DNA of 64,000 bases from Cladorhizidae sp. MBARI D1340-BT2 (lineage: Eukaryota; Porifera; Demospongiae; Poecilosclerida; Cladorhizidae): assembly GCA_028752905.1 (NCBI GenBank), contig JAQNBH010000002.1, positions 20,347,559 through 20,411,558 on the forward strand, written 5' to 3'. Both the position numbers and the translations under genes were made by a program. Within the stretch, counting starts at the first letter, position 1; the number at the start of each line of letters is the position of its first letter. Shown here one piece after another: positions 34,905 to 46,520 of the stretch. The notes beneath the pieces were generated by a model that searched no databases, had not been told where the DNA came from, and saw only the letters and a list, made by a program, of their open reading frames with translations.

Positions 34905-37900
34905 AAGGGATCAGTAACATCTTTTTACACGGTAACAGTTTTTAAGATCAAGAACTCAACAGCAGAATTGAGTGTGGGGTCAGTCGTTCAGCTTATAGTG
35001 TAGTACTTGTGGCCTTCATCAGTTCTGATTATATAATGGTATTTAAGCCAAATAGAGCTTGATTGTGTTTTCAACAATTCTATATACCCAAACATTTTTA
35101 TCACAATCGAGGAATGGATAGTCATGAATTGCATTCGATTATTTCTTAGTCTTCTTGCACTCAATTAGTTCCTATGCTAGTTATACAAGTGTAAAAATAG
35201 AGATAGAAACAAACATTAGATGGATAAATTCCTTTTTTTTATAATAATTATTGCGCTGCTGATTTACTGGTGAAGGATTCAAGACAGGCTAGAGTTGTTG
35301 GGTTGTTGTTGTTTTTATCTGAGATGCTGAACTTTACTTCTTTGTATTTTGTTTTTTGGAGGGGGGTGGGGAAGTGAAGCAGTTTCTCCCTGCCATTTTT
35401 AACAATGGCTCTTCCTGATTATGTGTTTCCCTTAACCATGTCAAACAACAATAAATAAAAAATACCTCCTTCCCAACAATAACAACTGTAATGCAGGAAG
35501 GGAGTTACACTATTGGTTGATTAAAAACTTCCGCTCAGAGAGAGATGGTATATACAGTGAAATCAAAAGGTGTAATTATATACCAATGGCTACAATTGAT
35601 AGTTTGTGTTTACAAGGTGGGGTGATTTTGCCACACCCGAGTACTACTACAAGGACATGGTTCATTCATCATTTCCCATTCACTGCCTGCATCAGAAATC
35701 AAAGTTGTTCTCATGCTATTTAAAGAAGAATTAAAGATGGCTGTCTATTGCAGGACTTTACTATTCTTTCCATGAGCTCTTCTTCTGATGAAGGCTGCAG
35801 GGGAAGCTTGGGATCCATTTCAAGGTGCATCTGGTGGATTTCTTTGCTGATGGACACAAAATAGTGTTCGCAACTTCGGCTGGAGCATGTAGTCGAAACG
35901 TCGATAGAGTAAATTTCATTGTGAAGTTCATAATTGTTTGCTTGAATGGTCCAGCCAGGAAGTGGGTGTGATTTTAAATGGTTGTGTATCTGGAACAGAA
36001 TGTGGTTAATTATATTAATTCTCTTTTCATAACTACCCTCACTGACTCTGTCTTATGGCAGACATGACAAAACACAACATCCTTTGCCTCATCATAGTGA
36101 AGGAATGGCCACTCAGTGAACTACTCGGGAATACAAAACTGCATTCTTCTTGTTCAACTTGCTTAGGACAATTAAATGGCCGTGGCTGATGGGGCTCCTC
36201 GGGGATATTTTCAGCTACTACCTCACCTACTCATCAACTAGAGGCCCTGCCCTTATTCAGGACTCCAACTAGCTGCCGATACAAATGGGTGTGGTTACTG
36301 ACTGTGGGTGTAACAATTTTTTTTAACTTCAAACTAATATAGCTGGGCTTGAAATTTGTTAAGGCCAAAACCAGCCCAGCCGTGGTGCTTGTATACATGT
36401 GTTGGGTACTGCTGCCACCATATTTTGGTGTTTGATGCTAACCTAGGAGAGGAATTCCTCCTTGATGCTCTACTAAGCTATATATCTTCCACCCCAACTT
36501 GGTAGCTGCCAGCCGAGCATATAGTTGTTAGCCTAACTAGACCTCACCAGAGTATTAGGAGACTACTTGACAAGCACTAGCCTGGGTTTAAATGCCCTCA
36601 GCCAGCACCTTTGAGCTGAATTCCATTTATGGGCTTTGATATGGTGATGTTGTCACTTTCAACCAATCACACCTATACACAACACCAAATAAACCTACAT
36701 ACACTGACACATCTTTTATTTTGTTATTTAACAATCAAGTCATGTTCTGCTACTCCTCCCCTCTGCTGTCTGCAAGTGCTTGTTGTGGGTCCTGACCCCA
36801 ACAACATGTGACCCCTAATTCTTCCAGAAGTTGTCATTGGTAAGCCACGCTATTGAGATGGTTATCTTGAACACACACAAACACAGAAATGCCTGTGGAA
36901 AGCACTAAGCCCCCCCCCCCCCCCCCCCATACATGTATTATGGTTTGCTAGACCCCAAACTGATAGATATAATTATATGCTCAATCTGGGCAGCTGGAGG
37001 AATGGGAAAGCCCCTGGGAAATCACCAGGGGAAAACCATTTGGGTAAAAAAAGGGGGGGGGGGAAGTATCCTATCCTTGGTAATAACCATGTTGAGCACT
37101 TTAGCTTCCCTCCCTCCCCCTCCCCCTCCCACAACTGGCTACCTACCATCACACCTTTATTATTTACATACACTCACTACCTATGGGCCTACCATCATAT
37201 CTTTATTATCTAGACTTGGCTACCTAACCTTTATTATTCGCTACCTATGGGCTTACCAACAAATGACGCACATTGAAACCCCTTCAACCCAGAAGGTTTA
37301 TCAGTAATAAGCAATCGGAATGCTCAAGCAAATCCTCGCTAAAATTGAGATGGATTATACCGATTTTCATGGGATTTTTTGGGTGTGCGAGTTTTTTGTT
37401 GTTGTTGAGTGTTTTTAAAAGATAAGGCGCAGTCACCGTAGGAAATTTTGCAGGGTAGTAAAATAAACCTGTTTGGTAAAAACAACCCTAGAAATGTGAA
37501 ATAAATCAAAACCTTTTTTACCTGGGCTGATGCGACCAAAAATGGTGAAGCCACAGTTGAGGGTGGAAGTTGTCTAGGTGAATTCCTGCTGGACACTTGC
37601 AAGGATCAATTATAACTTTTACAATGAGCAGCTGAACTAATTGACATCTACTGGAACCTGCCCAATGTCTACCCCAATGTTTTGACATGTAATTACCAAG
37701 GGTCGCTCGATCAAGTTTATCACTCTCTGACCATGGCAACCATAGCAAATCAGGACATAAAAAATGCATCACATTATTATCAGACTCCCTGGAAAGTGCA
37801 TTGGCCTCTGCCTTCCTATTGAGACAAATGTATTTCCACAACATTATCAAGAACAGAGTCATGGCATGGAACTATTTATGATATAGACACAGGGTAACCC

Positions 37901-38035
37901 AATACTATGGAAACCAGTTCAAGTTGTGGTTTCACTCATCACCCACCAAAATTCATGCATTCCTCTCCGAAGTACTGAACTGAGAGCTTATCTTAAAGCT
38001 CTTCTACAACTTGCTTCTCTACTCGTATATAATCA
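34905..38035. repeat. Dispersed ~3-kb repeat, copy 2
   Basis: Collinear with 7715-10620 but lengthened by insertions, notably about 36180-37130, which holds a C-run (36910-36928) and a G-run (37051-37061). It carries the same minus-strand TTF-finger remnant and a decayed CCTTTATTATT minisatellite. Confidence 0.75.
35760..36135 (-). pseudogene. TTF zinc-finger transposase fragment, copy 2
   Basis: The minus strand reads WPFLHYDEAKDVVFCHVCHK, the same finger as at 8561-8965, followed by a partly conserved tail ending in LQPSSEEEL. A stop separates the finger from upstream sequence. Confidence 0.45.
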
Positions 38036-39994
38036 CGATATATAGATAGTGTGCCAAACCAGTCTGAAATGAGCAGTTTGATTGGTCTGTTAGCTTCATT
38101 TTGCTTGTGAACATCAGATTTATAACTTGGAGCACTTTTGAGAAAACCTGGTATCCATGTGGAGCAATTTGATTGTTGTGACAGGTATTATTTATATTCA
38201 TTATTATTGTTTTCAAACTAAAAACTTAATTAGACTCTAGTAGTGTACTACAACTCCAACTTGGCTTAGTGAGCATCTTCAGCCCAACTCACAAGTAACT
38301 GGCAAGCTCCATGTCCTTACAGATATAGCAGCAAACAGCTACTTTATAACATTAATCATTACCTACACCAATCCCAGGTTTTCTAGTGTTTCCTCTAGAT
38401 TTGTAGTCCTGTCTCTTTCCTGTTCAGTTTTAGTGCTGTTCTTTCACCTTTCTACTGTTCCAAACTTTTCACATAGTAGCTAGCATATTTCTGAGTTTTC
38501 AGCATGCTATAGTGACCTACGCTGCTGCTTTAGGTAGACCTCCAACCACTACTACAGTAACAGGGCACTGTATCGATAGTATAGCCACACCCAGTTGTCA
38601 CACCCATTTTCATCCACTTCTGCTTCTGCCATAACTGTAGGAAATAGATTCTGCTACTATATGATAAGTCTGAACCTATTCTGTTTTCACTTGATTATGT
38701 TAAGAAATGGTTTGGCCACGTAACCTCATCACTATACCTCATGGCATTCAAAGGTTTAAATACCATAGATTTCTTGATCTTAAATTGTATGCTTAATGAG
38801 CTAGCTGGCTAAGGTGCCTCATGTTAATAGTGACTCGACAAGGCATCACTAAACTACATTACATGTATATAGAACATGAATATGAGGGGGTATCAGGTGT
38901 GGAACATTGAGTGTGGTATCTTCAGAAAATGGACTATGTATATAGTCAGCACTCAGAGAAGCTATACTTGGGCTCATCTACACCATTTTTTTGGCAAAAT
39001 CCCATGTGGACAGATAATGTAGGATTCACTGCATCATAAAAACCTCGCAAATTCCAAATTAGATGCAAACCTTATGAATACAACAAAGGTCCCTACTCGT
39101 GGGTATTAGAAATATGGTTCAAGGTGTGGTTATAGCTAGGGATAAGCTACTCCTCACTTTTCTATACTATCTCTAGTCCTAGCTCTAGACCTAGCACAAG
39201 ATCACATTGTGCTTGTACATTTCTTTATAATTCCAAATTTCAAAGCACTCATAGTATTAGGCAAACTCACCTCCATATAGAGTCAATGCTGATTTTGCAA
39301 CTGATCAAATTTGGACAGAATATGGATTAATGTGGATATATTCCCTCAATTGTTCTTCAAGTTTTATCTACATGCTGCAGGTTATAGAAGATGAAACAAC
39401 ATAACTGTGTATCTCACAGCTATACAGGAAATGAACTCGAGTGCAAACAATTGACTGAAAACTCGCCTATCTCACGATATATATAAATCTCAAGTCATAC
39501 CAGATGTCGGTGCCTGGTTTTAAGGAAAAACTAACCCAGATAGTTAATTATAAGCAGAATGATGTCACAGAGAGACATGGATAACACAGTGGTTGGCTGT
39601 ATCTAGTTATGGATAACAAGTAATTTTTGTTGGCCACATTACTTAAGAGATTATCATTGTCTCTAATACATGCATATCAATTCATGATTGGTGGTGGGCT
39701 CAGCTCCCACTTGTGTAACAATCTTTGAGAATGCATGGCACTGTTCCCGTATCAACTTCAACATGACATAAATAACCATAGAGCTAGCTATAAATGAAAG
39801 ATTGCCAACACCTCTACTTGTAATCATGGGGCATTGCACAATTCGAGAGTGTGAATTCTAGCCTGGCTCGACATCGATTATAGCAATATAGTCAGATAGA
39901 CAACATACAAATAGAATACCTCCAAGATATTAGTTATATTAGTTACACTACAAAGTCAAGTCATAGTTCTCCTCTGGTCCATTTATGCCAGTAC
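38036..39994. other. Unassigned intergenic sequence
   Basis: Nearly 2 kb with no recognisable gene, element end or tandem repeat. Composition is ordinary and AT-rich. It may contain regulatory sequence for, or sequence downstream of, the gene at 39995-40986. Confidence 0.4.
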
Positions 39995-40986
39995 CTAACC
40001 AAATAAAGCGAAATTAAGCCAACTAGCAGCCAAAATTAGAAGAGCAATATTTCCAGCAGTAGTATAAGCAGGTGGAGCTGCAGCATTGAATGAGGACTCA
40101 CGGTCGCCTGGTGGTGTGATACCACACTCCTGCCAGAGACCATTATTGGTAATGACAGAATATGTTGAATCTTCTTTGCTCATATTGAATATATTCAAGC
40201 AGCATCCCAGCTCATTGTTTAAATCATTTAAGGAGCTTCTACAATTTGAGGAGCAACTTATTGTCAAAGGGCACCTTGCCATGGCAATGACTAGCGATAA
40301 AGTTTCGCTCGTCACTTCCACACAGTTCTTCCCACCTCGATATCTGCAGCGAATTTGAAAAAAACGTGCATAGCTCTGACAGTTGTTAGAAAGAAGTTCA
40401 TCTACGATAGGCTGCCCATATTTGCAAAGGTAGTCCACAAGAAATTTGCTGTAACCTTCATCAGATGAACAGAGGGGATTATTGGAAGAAGTAGGAACAT
40501 GGAGTGATGAAGGAGGACAACCAGAAGGAAAGGCCAATCCACAAGTGCTCAAATTTTGACCCAGTGAACTCCTGTGAGTATCCAAACAGCAACCAAGATC
40601 TGTCAAACTCTTGCGGCATGCAGTTGAACAGACTGCCCTCGACCTGCAGTTAGTTATAACATCACCAATGTCAACTGATTCGCAGTATTCACCAACAACA
40701 TTCTGCCGGCATCTTTTTTCTGTACTAATAGCCTCATCATTTCCCAGTGAGCCGCACTGGCTGACAGCATCGATATATTTCTGGGCAAAAGAAGTGGAAC
40801 ACTTCACTCTCGTATACACACGTCTGCATACTCGGTAATCAGCTTCACTTATTACTTGTCTTGGAAGCCTGCTTATAGCTGCCACATTTTTCACGGTGGT
40901 TTGACCGATGTTCTGAGGCCGATCCACGCTTTAGTAACCGTAGCCAATACACATAATATTAGCACAAGACGAGCTATGCCTTCCAT
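39995..40986 (-). CDS. Two-module cysteine-rich protein, probably cell-surface
   Basis: The most convincing host-type gene. A 310-codon open frame (39995-40927) encodes two related modules of about 110-120 residues. Each has several spaced cysteines followed by the same core: CSTACRKSLTDLGCCLD in module 1 and CSSNCRSSLNDLNNELGCCL in module 2. Both then have a short loop and an L..CG...P motif. The C-terminus is a hydrophobic run (NIALLILAASWLNFALFG) after a small-residue segment (FNAAAPPAYTTAG), the layout of a GPI-anchor signal. The frame has no ATG at its start and an in-frame TAA lies just upstream. In a neighbouring frame an ATG at 40986 opens a classic signal peptide (MEGIARLVLILCVLATVTKA). 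A short intron or a one-base change must join the two; I could not place it. Function unknown. Confidence 0.6.
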
Positions 40987-41454
40987 GTTTTTATCTTACT
41001 TTTGGCAAGTACTCCCAAAGCACAACTAGATACTCGCTGGAAACTGCCGCAGGAATTTGCGAGCACAACACTTATTGACTTTACTGAGCCTGCGCAACAG
41101 ACTCAAATGCTGCCACATGGACTGGAGGTGGTAGCAGGCCACGTCACCAGAATACGTAGCTATGTTATTAGTGTATTGAGAGAACTATTTTCAGATACCA
41201 GTGCATATAATGCATTCCAGATTAAACCCATTGCGTGTTGAACAATGTTAACTTCTTTATAACTGTTATCTGCATAAGCAGTGCCATTCTCAATTCTCCA
41301 GCAAGAACTTCTGTTTTCCTGTTCGGACTCTTCGCTATGACCATCGGCCAATCCCCGATTAACGAGACTTGTGTCGTTCCTATATATTTTTTTACAGGTG
41401 AGCCTATGTGAGGAATGGACACCTTATACTGCAGGCCTGTCCTCACTAGAGTAG
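40987..41454. other. Spacer with fragment shared with 56.3 kb
   Basis: Positions about 41170-41330 resemble 56250-56400 (shared TTGAACMATGTT, TGCATAAGCAGTGCCA). No gene recognised. Confidence 0.45.
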
Positions 41455-43491
41455 CAGGGACGGAGGACGGTAGGGCTGACCACTTTTTGCTGATTTTATT
41501 TTTTATTGTTATAATTTTTAGTCTAGTTGCTAGACCAGACCAATATGATGGGTTTTCCCTGACTAAGAAAGATAAAAATGTGTAGTGGCATTCTTCCAGT
41601 TGCAGAAGCCCTTTCATAGGTCTCAAAGGGCTGCGCATCAACAGAGTGCTTGCCATAAACAAGCTGTAGAAGTTGTTTTTACACTTCCAGCTACAACCCC
41701 AAGTATTGGAAATCTACTTGTGAAAGAACGGGCCAAGGAACAAGGAGAAAACCATGCGATGTTAATGAAGATCTTTTCAAACATATGCTATCTAGCCCAT
41801 CAAGGATTACCACTCAGAGGGAATGCTCATTTTTAACCCTGATGATGGATGAAACAACTGACACCACTAATAAGGAGCAGGCAACCATTATAATTCATAG
41901 GATCGCTGAAAACTTTGGAAGTAAGTGAAGAATTTTTAGGTTTATATCACGTTCCATCAATTGATGCAGGTACTCTTACTGAAATTTCAGTGGATACTTT
42001 TAGTCGATTGAACTTATCCTTCAATCAGTTACGTGGTCAATGCTACGATGGGGTAAGTGCAATGAAGGGAGCTAAACCATGGGTTGCCAAGAGAATAAGT
42101 GATATTGAACCAAGGGCAGTGTACACACACTGCCTATGGGCATTCAGCGGTGAGTGATACCTTGAAAGAGATCAAGATAATGAGAGATGTGTTTGACATG
42201 ACTAAGGAAATAACAAAATTGATCAAGTTTTCACCACGAAGGGAAGAGATCTTCCGAGCTTTGAAGGAAGCTTGTGATTCTGAAAGTGGAATGACATCAC
42301 CAGGAATTCGAATGCTATGCTCAATGAGGTGGACTGTGTGTGCAAATGCACTAGCGAGCATTGTCAGCAACTATGCTGCATTACAAGCTATGTGGGATGA
42401 AACACAGAGATGAGAGCTAGGATAAAAGGAGTTTCTGTGCAGATGATTTCCTGTTTGGTACAATGCTCAGTCAAGTTATTTTCCTCCACACTGTTAACTT
42501 GAGCAAGACTCTGCAGAAGGTAAAGATTTCAGCCGCTGAGGGTCAAAAGGTAGGAGAAATGGTTGTAGATACACTGCTGTCTCTACGTACTGATGAAATG
42601 TATGATTTGTTTTGGTACAAAGTTTCAAGAACTGCTTCATCAATAGATATTGGTGAACCACAGTTACCTCGTAAGCAAAGAGTTCCACAGGGATATGAGG
42701 ATGGACTGTCCAGTGGAGAGTATCATGAAAGTCCCTTGCTCTATCATCGCCAGATATATTTTGAAGCACTGGATAACATTGTCAGCTGTTTAAAGGATCG
42801 CTTTGACCAACCAGGATATAGAATTTACTCAAAATTGGAGCAACTTTTATGCAGAGCATGTCAGGGGGTTGATTTTGATGTTTCAGTCTATTTGCACCTT
42901 TTACAAAGACGATTTCAAGCCCGATCTATATATTGCATGCCCAGTTACTCACTTCTGGCATCAATTTTGAGTCAGGAAGACCATTGGATTCCAATGTAAA
43001 TATATTTGACTTCAGAGACTATTTTCAACGTCTTTCTCTTGGTCAACGAGCACTTCTGGATCAGGTTTGTACAGTTTTGAAGCTGATACTTATCATGCCA
43101 GCAACCAATGCAACATCTGAGCGCTCCTTTAGTGCTTACGTAGGGTTAAAACTTACCTTCGTAATACTATGTTACAACAAAGACTTAATCACCTAATGGT
43201 ACTTCACGTTCACAAGGAGCGCACTGATTCACTCAATCTCAAAGAGGTTGCCAATCAATTTATAAATAATTCTGAACATAGAGAGAGACTATTTGGAAAG
43301 TATCAATAACTGCACAATAAATAGTGTGATGTCTATAATACTATGTCTATATATACTGGTACATTGATTTTCAGTTTTTGCATTTTAGCACTCCATGTGA
43401 TATCCTCCCCTAGCCTCATGCATCTTACAGTTACTGTGCATAGCTTGATGGCCAGGTAGTACATTGGCCCTACCAGTGTGCTCCGTCACTG
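41455..43491 (+). mobile_element. hAT element D
   Basis: Ends are CAGGGACGGAGGA (left) and, inverted, CAGTGACGGAGCA (right). A 5-bp AGTAG repeat flanks it (41450-41454 and 43492-43496). The interior is a ZMYM1-like transposase pseudogene. It is the longest hAT copy in the window and appears related to hAT-B by its dimerisation motif. Confidence 0.75.
41585..43310 (+). pseudogene. hAT-D transposase (ZMYM1-like)
   Basis: Plus strand, broken by stops and frameshifts. In order: QSACHKQAVEVVFTLPATTP with a GNLLVKERAKEQGEN segment, LTLMMDETTDTTNKEQ (first catalytic aspartate block, about 41840), FLGLYHVPSIDAGTL, LRGQCYDGVSAMKGAK (second block, about 42030), EPRAVYTHCLWAFS, SGMTSPGIRMLCSMRWTVC, then the coiled helical region, and at the end FQRLSLGQRALLDQVC, LIMPATNATSERSFSA and NNSEH-type tail residues. 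Each break shifts the frame while homology continues, so decay was by point indels. The N-terminal zinc finger is not visible. Confidence 0.88.
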
Positions 43492-43854
43492 AGTAGGGAT
43501 GTAGCGCTTGAAGCTTGAAGGGTAGCTTATGCAGTACTGGTAGAGATAAGTCCAACAAAACTTGTCATTATGAGCCAGTCAGTCCCTTTTATAGGGCTCT
43601 GGTTGGCTGGCTGGCTCCAGCACATAAATGACAAATGAGATGACAGGATATCCTAGAGTTTAACTATTGCCTAATATAATTGTGTGTGCATGTGATCTTT
43701 GGTATATATTAATCCTTAGTCAGGCAATCAGTGGGTGTGTGGTCCTTAGTAAGGAGATATGGTCCCTAACCCATGATGAAGATGTACATACACTGATAGA
43801 TGCATTAGAAATGAATGGAAGGCAGAAATGCATAATTTGGCAAGCTCAGGTGTG
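43492..43854. other. Spacer; right part is the piggyBac-1 target repeat
   Basis: No gene recognised. Positions 43785-43854 match 11049-11101 and form the left flank of piggyBac-1. Confidence 0.6.
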
Positions 43855-44016
43855 TTAACCCTCTAAATCCCGTTATAAATTCGAGCATTTTGGGTCAAAA
43901 TGACCCGTATACAAAAATTCATTTATTTCTCCAAAATGTTCAATTAAACTTATGCTTTATTTTGACACTGTGTAAGCATACATCACATTTGATGATATAA
44001 TAATGAAAATAACATG

Positions 44017-44166
44017 CTAATACTTGACCAAAGTATGAAAACGTTGAAAGCATCGACCTCTACATAAATAAGTATCACATTTCACACAGTAATTACCAGT
44101 TTTTGTGTCCTTCACTTTGCCTGCAGGTGTTTTTTTCTTTGCACATACAGCACAACGTTTCCTTGG
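44017..44166 (-). pseudogene. Cysteine-rich end of piggyBac-1 transposase beyond the stop
   Basis: Forty-nine codons in frame with the transposase after its TAA. They carry the C-x2-C, C-x2-C, LC, CF and FH pattern of the piggyBac C-terminal zinc domain and end at TAG (44017-44019). Conservation of the pattern implies that the upstream stop is recent. Confidence 0.85.
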
Positions 44167-46152
44167 TTACTGATTGGTAGCAAAATGCTTCCCCTTAAGA
44201 CGGTCCAAGCTTTTCATGCTAGGAGAACGACGTCCATGACCCTGTACCAGTAGATGCATTGGAGCAGATAAAGCATAAGCTAAGGTAACACGATATTCCT
44301 TTTGTGAAAGACGAGTTTTACACCTTTTATCTTGCATTAGATTGTAAAGCACATGGGAGTTCAAGACAACTTGATCCAGTATTCTCCAAGTAATACGCCT
44401 CCAATACTTCATGCCCCTGCGGCCACAGCTGTAATACATCATATGCTGGTCAGCCAGATCCACCCCACCCATGAATGCATTGTAATCTTGCACTATTTTA
44501 GGGCAGGTAACAGACAAGACTGAATGGCCAGAACGACGATCGACTATAACTGTTTCATCTTGAAAGATAGAAGATAGCATCATAACATCTCTTTTGTCAA
44601 ACCAACGTACTGCAGTAATTGAATCATAATATAATGTTTTTATGTCACCCCTAGCTGCCTTTTCTCGTCTTTGACGCTTCAACTCCTTAGGGAAATTTCG
44701 GCGGTTAGTACGTGCAGTTCCAGAACAGTATGTTTCATCTTTGAGAAGATCATGGAACAACTGTGGACTTGTGTAAAAATTGTCCACATAGAGGAAGTGG
44801 CCCTTATTCAAACAACCAGCCATAAGTCCATATACCACATTATAAGCCAGGCCTTTAGAAACAGTATTTCCATCCTTACCAGTGTAAATTTTGAAATTGT
44901 AAATATAGCCTGTTTTAGAATCACTGAGTATCCACACCTTTACTCCCCACTTCGTAGGCTTCTTAGGCATGTATTGAAGAAAAGAAATTCTGGCTTTTGT
45001 TCCAATCATGCTTTCGTCAATAGACACTTCCTTACCAAGGGTAAAATTAGCTTGTGAAATTCGATTGACCTGGTCTATCAAGGGCCTAATTTTCCATAGT
45101 TTGTCATAAGCAGGTGATGTACTGTCCAAGGCTGTGGAATTGTCCACTATGTGAAAATAACGAAGAATTTGCTGGAATCTACTCCTTGTCATGACAGTAC
45201 CAAACCATGGATGGGCAAATAGTGGGTCCTTAGACCAGTAATCTCTTATAGATGGGAGGGAAATTATGCCCATGGCTATATTGAGGCCTATAAAGGCTAG
45301 AATTTCTTCATAAGTAACATCCGACCAGGGAGAAAGATGATTATGTGTTGAACGTTCCTGACATGCATACCTATTAGTCTCTTCGACAATACGGTCAACC
45401 ATGTTCTTGTCTATGAACAACTGAAAAAAATCCAAGGGTGTGCTGCAATTTAGGCAGTCACCCTTTGGGCCACGAAGATCAGTATAGAGAACTTTATTAT
45501 TAGCAACATGCGATTTGTTACGTCTCCATGTCCATGCTGATGATTCTTTATCATTCCTCCTTTCGCTATCTCCCGACTCTGACTGACCATCACTTTCGTC
45601 TTCACCCTGGCTCTCAATCTCTCCCTCTTTTCCACTAGCTCGACCCCGTCCTCGACCCCTTCTCCATCCACGACCCCGTCCTCGACCCCTACTCCATCCA
45701 CGACCCCTCTGTCCATGACCCCTTCCCCGTCCCCTCCCTCTCCCATGAACACCCCTCTCAATTTCATGTTCTGGACTCTCACACCCACTGCTTGCACTAT
45801 CATCTGGCATGGTTATCTGCTCACTTACATCCAAGCCAGCAACAGAAGAACTAGTGTCACTTTCACCAACATCATCTTCCTCCATCAGTTCAGCATCAAA
45901 TAGCAGTAATGAGTCCACTTCACATGGCAAAACATCTTCATCGATTCTTCTCAAAGCTGTCATGACACTAGGGTGAAGTAAATCAGAGTCTACCAGCACC
46001 TGTTTACCATCTTCATCAGTGTAGTCACCAGTCTCGAGTGTTTCGCCATCACTTTCTTGCTCTAGTTCTTCGTCATAGTTATCTAAACCGTCATCCTGAA
46101 CATCTTCTAACATAGCTAAGACTTCAGCAGCGGCGAACTTCCGAGTAGCCAT
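44167..46152 (-). CDS. piggyBac transposase, truncated before its zinc domain
   Basis: Cut-and-paste transposase acting in the nucleus on TTAA sites. I start it at the ATG at 46152 (MATRKFAAAEVL); the upstream extension begins at GTG. The N-terminus is acidic, then comes a glycine-arginine tract (residues about 140-190), then the DDE_Tnp_1_7 fold: FFQLFIDKNMVDRIVEETNR, WSDVTYEEILAFIGL, IRDYWS. The catalytic DDD is visible at D379 (VSIDESMIG), D457 (FLYVDNFYTS) and D565/D568 (GGVDLADQH); the 78-residue first spacing equals that of the insect enzyme. The frame stops at TAA after KGKHFATNQ. In the same frame beyond the stop (to 44017) lies the cysteine-rich domain (RCAVCAK, YCVKCDTYLC, CFQRFH). 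Thus one nonsense codon removes the normal C-terminal zinc domain. Confidence 0.93.
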   Translation of the reverse strand: MATRKFAAAEVLAMLEDVQDDGLDNYDEELEQESDGETLETGDYTDEDGKQVLVDSDLLHPSVMTALRRIDEDVLPCEVDSLLLFDAELMEEDDVGESDTSSSVAGLDVSEQITMPDDSASSGCESPEHEIERGVHGRGRGRGRGHGQRGRGWSRGRGRGRGWRRGRGRGRASGKEGEIESQGEDESDGQSESGDSERRNDKESSAWTWRRNKSHVANNKVLYTDLRGPKGDCLNCSTPLDFFQLFIDKNMVDRIVEETNRYACQERSTHNHLSPWSDVTYEEILAFIGLNIAMGIISLPSIRDYWSKDPLFAHPWFGTVMTRSRFQQILRYFHIVDNSTALDSTSPAYDKLWKIRPLIDQVNRISQANFTLGKEVSIDESMIGTKARISFLQYMPKKPTKWGVKVWILSDSKTGYIYNFKIYTGKDGNTVSKGLAYNVVYGLMAGCLNKGHFLYVDNFYTSPQLFHDLLKDETYCSGTARTNRRNFPKELKRQRREKAARGDIKTLYYDSITAVRWFDKRDVMMLSSIFQDETVIVDRRSGHSVLSVTCPKIVQDYNAFMGGVDLADQHMMYYSCGRRGMKYWRRITWRILDQVVLNSHVLYNLMQDKRCKTRLSQKEYRVTLAYALSAPMHLLVQGHGRRSPSMKSLDRLKGKHFATNQ

Positions 46153-46440
46153 AGCTTTTAAAAAACCCGATCGAAACCTATACACTTCTATAGTTCATTC
46201 GATTCCTTTAAAAGCACACTATCCAATAATGCTTAGTGCGCAATGATTGAACTTACCCGACTTTGGCTGCGCATGCTTAGAAGCGTGACCATTTTTCCGG
46301 GTCATTTTGACCCCCCGGCGTATTTAAAGGGTTAAACAATTACTTTTAGTGATTTCCAATATGACAAAAATTTAATTCCTATCATTGCCATAATCTCAAG
46401 CCTAGACCACATTACTCTAGGTATTATCTTACGCAGAGTT

Positions 46441-46518
46441 GCCAGCCGTCCCGGAATGGCCGGTGTCGTGCCAAATCCTTCCCTAGCCAAATTTGTCCTC
46501 TTTTACTTACTGCGCATG
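46441..46518 (+). repeat. Left arm of an ~80-bp inverted repeat
   Basis: The block from CCGGTGTCGTGCCAAATCCT onward, then GCCAAATTTGTCCTCTTTTA and CTGCGCATG, matches the reverse complement of 51911-51990 at most positions. The pair looks like the terminal inverted repeats of a DNA element into which element B inserted. Confidence 0.75.
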
Positions 46519-46520
46519 TG

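Larger units (their letters stand above)
43855..46335 (-). mobile_element. piggyBac-1 transposon
   Basis: TTAA duplications lie at 43855-43858 and 46332-46335. The ends begin CCCTCTAAATCCCG (left) and, inverted, CCCTTTAAATACGC (right). A 15-bp self-complementary motif GGGTCAAAATGACCC (or GGGTCATTTTGACCC) lies about 33 bp inside each end (43892-43906, 46299-46313), a probable transposase-binding or structural site. A single long transposase gene occupies the minus strand. The flanks rejoin into the repeat sequence seen uninterrupted at 11049-11150. Confidence 0.95.

Noticed and set aside
34522..34920. 132-codon minus-strand frame with ATG
   Set aside because: No domain recognised and one end coincides with a dispersed-repeat boundary; it may be real but is unsupported.
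35785..35902. Full hammerhead ribozyme in the dispersed repeat (CTGATGA ... GAAACGTC)
   Set aside because: The two conserved boxes are about 100 bases apart with no clear stem II and poor stem I; kept only as supporting context for the 56.1-kb candidate.
41450..43496. 8-bp target duplication for hAT-D
   Set aside because: Only 5 bp (AGTAG) match; an 8-bp claim is not supported.
44671..45057. 128-codon plus-strand frame
   Set aside because: Antisense shadow of the piggyBac transposase.
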